DNA of 64,000 bases from Leptospira ainazelensis (GTDB lineage: Bacteria > Spirochaetota > Leptospiria > Leptospirales > Leptospiraceae). A model generated the notes under the pieces. The model made no database searches, was not told the origin of the DNA, and saw only the letters and a list, made by a program, of their open reading frames with translations. The translations under genes and the position numbers were made by a program. The stretch lies in NCBI RefSeq assembly GCF_016918785.1, contig NZ_JAFFPT010000072.1, positions 124,001 to 188,000 on the forward strand. Reading direction: 5' to 3'. Positions 61,576 through 64,000 of this stretch are shown here, one piece after another (position 1 is the stretch's first letter; each line of letters starts with the position of its first letter).

Positions 61576-62161
61576 AACGATTCCCCAGTGGTGTACATAA
61601 AATTCGAACGGCGACGTTGATTCCTTCTTTGAATTCGGCGCGGGAACCGGAAGAGTGTTTTAATCCGATCGAAGTCCGGTTGAGAGTTTCTACGAGATCC
61701 TTAACTTTCAAACCCGCCGCTGAATAGAAAGATTTTAAGTCCGATTCCTGGATTGTTTTCCCGATCCCTTTTAAAAACCTTTCTTCGTATTCGTAGATCG
61801 TAGGGCCGACCAGATTTTTACCGGCTTCCACAAGATCGGAAGCGCCCGAAGCGAGCATTCCTACGTATTGTCCCATCCAAGCGTCGAAGGCCGAGGCGAT
61901 CCTTTCTTCTATCGAAAGCTCGTTGTCGTTTAATATTTTTTTCGCCGCATCCAAGGAGTTTTGCAGAGTATTTTGAACTACGGCCCGAAAGAGATCTTCT
62001 TTTGTCGCGAAGTGGAGATAGAGACCTTGTCTGGATACATCCGCCGCTCTCGCCACCTCGTCCATAGAGGTTTTACGAAACCCGTATTTAAAAAATACCA
62101 GTAGCGCGGAATTGAGTATTTCAGTTTTTCTATCGATCGATTCGGTCGGCTTTGGGCCCAT
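61562..62161 (-). CDS. TetR-family transcriptional regulator
   Basis: A 199-residue repressor. The N-terminal HTH reads ILNSALLVFFKYGFRKTSMDEVARAADVSRQGLYLHF in part, the TetR hallmark. The C-terminal ligand domain is divergent. It heads the tetR-MBL-SDR operon and probably represses it. A dyad upstream of its start fits an operator. Confidence 0.92.
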   Translation of the reverse strand: MGPKPTESIDRKTEILNSALLVFFKYGFRKTSMDEVARAADVSRQGLYLHFATKEDLFRAVVQNTLQNSLDAAKKILNDNELSIEERIASAFDAWMGQYVGMLASGASDLVEAGKNLVGPTIYEYEERFLKGIGKTIQESDLKSFYSAAGLKVKDLVETLNRTSIGLKHSSGSRAEFKEGINVAVRILCTPLGNRYEKK

Positions 62162-62179
62162 TTGTCAAACTTTACAAAA

Positions 62180-62196
62180 TAGACATTAGTTGTCAA
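62180..62196. promoter_or_regulatory. Candidate TetR operator dyad
   Basis: TAGACATTAGTTGTCAA is an imperfect palindrome with GACA/TGTC arms and a 5-base centre, 18 bases upstream of the tetR start. The rest of 62162-62485 shows no gene. Confidence 0.4.
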
Positions 62197-62485
62197 GTTG
62201 ATTTCAGGATTCTACCCGAAGTATCCTGGTTCGATTTTGAAAAGCCGGTTTTCTAAAATAAAAGGTTTCACCGCAATTTTATCAGCGGTGCGCCATCATT
62301 CGATTTTTTTTAGCCCATCTTTCCGGAATCAGAAGAAGGCGGTCTTGTTTTGGGATCTCGTTTTTTTTTCGAGCTTCGAATTCTCACAAAAGGAAGGGAC
62401 CGAATACAATACCTCTTTTAGGGAATGGAAGAAATCGGGGGAAGGAAGGAACGCGACCACAAAGGCGGTCGCTACGAATTCCAAG

Positions 62486-63487
62486 TTATCGAGAGAATTT
62501 TTTCTTTTTGGAAGATTTGTTTTTTGTAATTTGACGGGTCGCAGGTTTGACGAGTTTTTTATCCGAAGGAGATTTTTTTTGAATCGTTTGTTTTTTACTA
62601 AACCGTTTCAAAAGAAAGGCGCCGATCTCTTCTCCCTTTTTCATTCCTAAGTCCACGGTTTCCTTGAGTTTGGATCCGTTTGTTGTGACGAGCGTCACGG
62701 GCAATTGATTCTCCGGAGAGATCATGTGAATCTGAATTCCTTTCGGAGGTTTTTGTGCGACTTCGCGGGCGATATTAAAATGGTGATGATGCCAACGGCT
62801 CATCAAACGCGCCATCTTCCAATCCTTCGGGAAGGACAAAAAACTCGTAAGAAATCCGAATGGAGGAGACACTTTTTCAACGGGAGAATTTAAGACAATC
62901 GTAATGTCTGTATAACCGGCTTCGATCAAGTCTTCCAAGGGAAGAGGATTGAGAACTGCCGCGTCCGAATAGAGGGTTCCGTCCACTCTGTGTTTTCCTC
63001 TGGTGGCTATCGGAAGAGAAGTAGCCGCTTTCAAAAGATCGAATATGTTTGAAGTCGTGGCCCTCACGTATTCGATACTTCTCGTGTGAAGGTTGCTCAC
63101 TGCGATTCTGAATTCAGGAAGACCGAATTTTTCAAAGTTCTCGGCGGGAAGGGGATACTTTTGTCCGAAAAGATCGTCCACAAGATATTCCTGATCCAAA
63201 AACGTTTTTCCTCGAAAAGGATGAAACGGAGAGATGAGTTTACGGCCGGCCAATTCGAAATACCAAATCGCGAGAGTTTTTAAACTTTTTTCAGGCTCCG
63301 GTTTCGGCATCGTAACGTAGTAGGCCGCGGAACACGCTCCCGAGGAAACTGCGACAACGAGGTCGAAATACTTAGGGGAAAGAATCGTATGCAAAGAATG
63401 TAATGCTCCTCCTGCGAAAGCGCCTTTCATACCTCCGCCTTCGACGAGGAGGGCCCGTTTGTTACCTTTTGCGAGAGGGATTCTCAT
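62486..63487 (-). CDS. Patatin-like phospholipase
   Basis: A 333-residue protein from ATG 63487. Oxyanion loop VEGGGMKGAFAGG, nucleophile elbow AVSSGACS (A-V-S-S-G, with Ala replacing the first Gly of G-x-S-x-G), and the acid region YSDAAVLNPLP, where D-G-G/A is more usual. It resembles the YjjU/RssA bacterial patatins. The Lys-rich C-terminus (KSSKKKKFSR) could bind acidic lipid. The longer frame to 63715 is a shadow of the acyltransferase gene, with which it overlaps by 4 bases. Confidence 0.85.
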   Translation of the reverse strand: MRIPLAKGNKRALLVEGGGMKGAFAGGALHSLHTILSPKYFDLVVAVSSGACSAAYYVTMPKPEPEKSLKTLAIWYFELAGRKLISPFHPFRGKTFLDQEYLVDDLFGQKYPLPAENFEKFGLPEFRIAVSNLHTRSIEYVRATTSNIFDLLKAATSLPIATRGKHRVDGTLYSDAAVLNPLPLEDLIEAGYTDITIVLNSPVEKVSPPFGFLTSFLSFPKDWKMARLMSRWHHHHFNIAREVAQKPPKGIQIHMISPENQLPVTLVTTNGSKLKETVDLGMKKGEEIGAFLLKRFSKKQTIQKKSPSDKKLVKPATRQITKNKSSKKKKFSR

Positions 63488-64000
63488 ACTGCGGAACCTA
63501 CCGCGACGGATTCCGATTCTTCGTCGTTTTCGCTCGCACCTTTTTTGTAAATGAAAGGATAGGTCAGATTGGTAAGAGTTGCGATGTCGTGCATACGTTC
63601 GTGTAAGAATTCTTCCGGATCCTGATTGGGATGGAGATGTTTTAATTCTCCGATTCGAATCGTAAGTTTTGTTCTTCTTAAAAAACCTCTCGGTTCGTAG
63701 TCCAAACCCAGACATAGAACCGGAAGCGGGGCTTCCGGTTTTCCGACGATAAATCGAAACGCGCCCGCTCTTCCTCTTCCCATTTTGTAAGGTACGGTCG
63801 TCTGTTCCGGAAAGATCACTAACATATTACCGTTATATAATACTTTTCGAGCGAAGAGAAGATCCTTTTTGCTCTTACGGGGTTCCAGTCGGTTTAACGG
63901 AATTCCTCCGCATTTTAGAAAGAAATCAAAGAAGATAGGAGCGGCCATAGAATCTTTCATAACCGCCCAGATACTCCAGCGGACCTTATAGAGGGCTTTG
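63484..64000 (-). CDS. 1-acylglycerol-3-phosphate O-acyltransferase-like protein (partial)
   Basis: The frame runs off the window end (its start is beyond 64000). The visible part has KCGGIPLNR and MLVIFPEQTT, the latter being the 'FPEGT' block III of PlsC-type acyltransferases with Gln in place of Gly, then PLPVLCLGLDY. The N-terminal H-x4-D block lies outside. It transfers acyl groups to lysophospholipids in the family. It is coupled to the patatin gene by a 4-base overlap, suggesting paired phospholipid turnover and re-acylation. Confidence 0.82.
   Translation of the reverse strand, partial: KALYKVRWSIWAVMKDSMAAPIFFDFFLKCGGIPLNRLEPRKSKKDLLFARKVLYNGNMLVIFPEQTTVPYKMGRGRAGAFRFIVGKPEAPLPVLCLGLDYEPRGFLRRTKLTIRIGELKHLHPNQDPEEFLHERMHDIATLTNLTYPFIYKKGASENDEESESVAVGSAV

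Noticed and set aside
63488..63715. N-terminal extension of the patatin gene
   Set aside because: Arg/Ser-rich sequence that is a shadow of the acyltransferase; the patatin family starts near the ATG at 63487.

Overview
The window reads as chromosome of a Leptospira species (spirochaete). This is inference from gene families, frequent TTG/GTG starts, loose spirochaetal lipoboxes, a moderate G+C content (judged by eye) and an unusually dense set of signalling proteins. The species cannot be named from the sequence alone. I found no rRNA, tRNA, CRISPR array, prophage or intact insertion sequence.

Layout. 1-2 kb: end of a PIN-domain (VapC-like) gene, a YdeI/OmpD-associated protein and a CapA-type lipoprotein. 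2-11.7 kb: a long co-directional housekeeping run, rpsF-ssb-rpsR-rplI-dnaB-aspS-phoH-pgpH-ybeY-recO plus a small membrane protein. 12.2-16.3 kb: argS, cinA and a secreted beta-propeller-like protein. 16.5-25.4 kb, minus strand: response regulator and kinase pairs around the glycolytic/secretion block gap-pgk-tpiA-secG. 26-33 kb: a signal peptidase I homologue lacking its catalytic dyad, a gamma-carbonic anhydrase, an archaeal-type GAPDH-like protein, cysK, an MpaB-like oxygenase and topA. 33-36 kb, minus: SRPBCC protein, ABC ATPase and a HATPase-HDOD protein. 36-44 kb: two small unknown genes, a secreted unknown, panD, a Panacea-like protein, lipB, a sensor-like membrane protein, a STAS/zinc-ribbon protein, murJ and yggU. 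44.2-49.8 kb: one 1.9-thousand-residue aromatic-rich repeat protein with a signal peptide. 50-58 kb: an ammonium transporter fused to a PP2C phosphatase, ald, and a NarL-type regulator beside a receptor that carries two kinase modules. 58-64 kb: AraC regulator, DoxX, gene remnants, a tetR-MBL-SDR operon, and a patatin/acyltransferase pair running off the end.

A dispersed non-coding repeat family recurs in the intergenic gaps. Its unit is about 144 bp, bounded by the palindrome TTGTCGGAACTCCGACAA, with a GC-rich hairpin inside. It occurs at six loci: singly, as a tandem pair with an exact 144-bp period, and in one locus inside an element with 17-bp terminal inverted repeats, like a MITE.

Several proteins share modules typical of partner-switching and two-component control: free HATPase domains on a receiver and on an HDOD protein, a STAS domain, and a PP2C phosphatase on Amt. 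Together with three kinases this makes the window unusually rich in signalling architecture.
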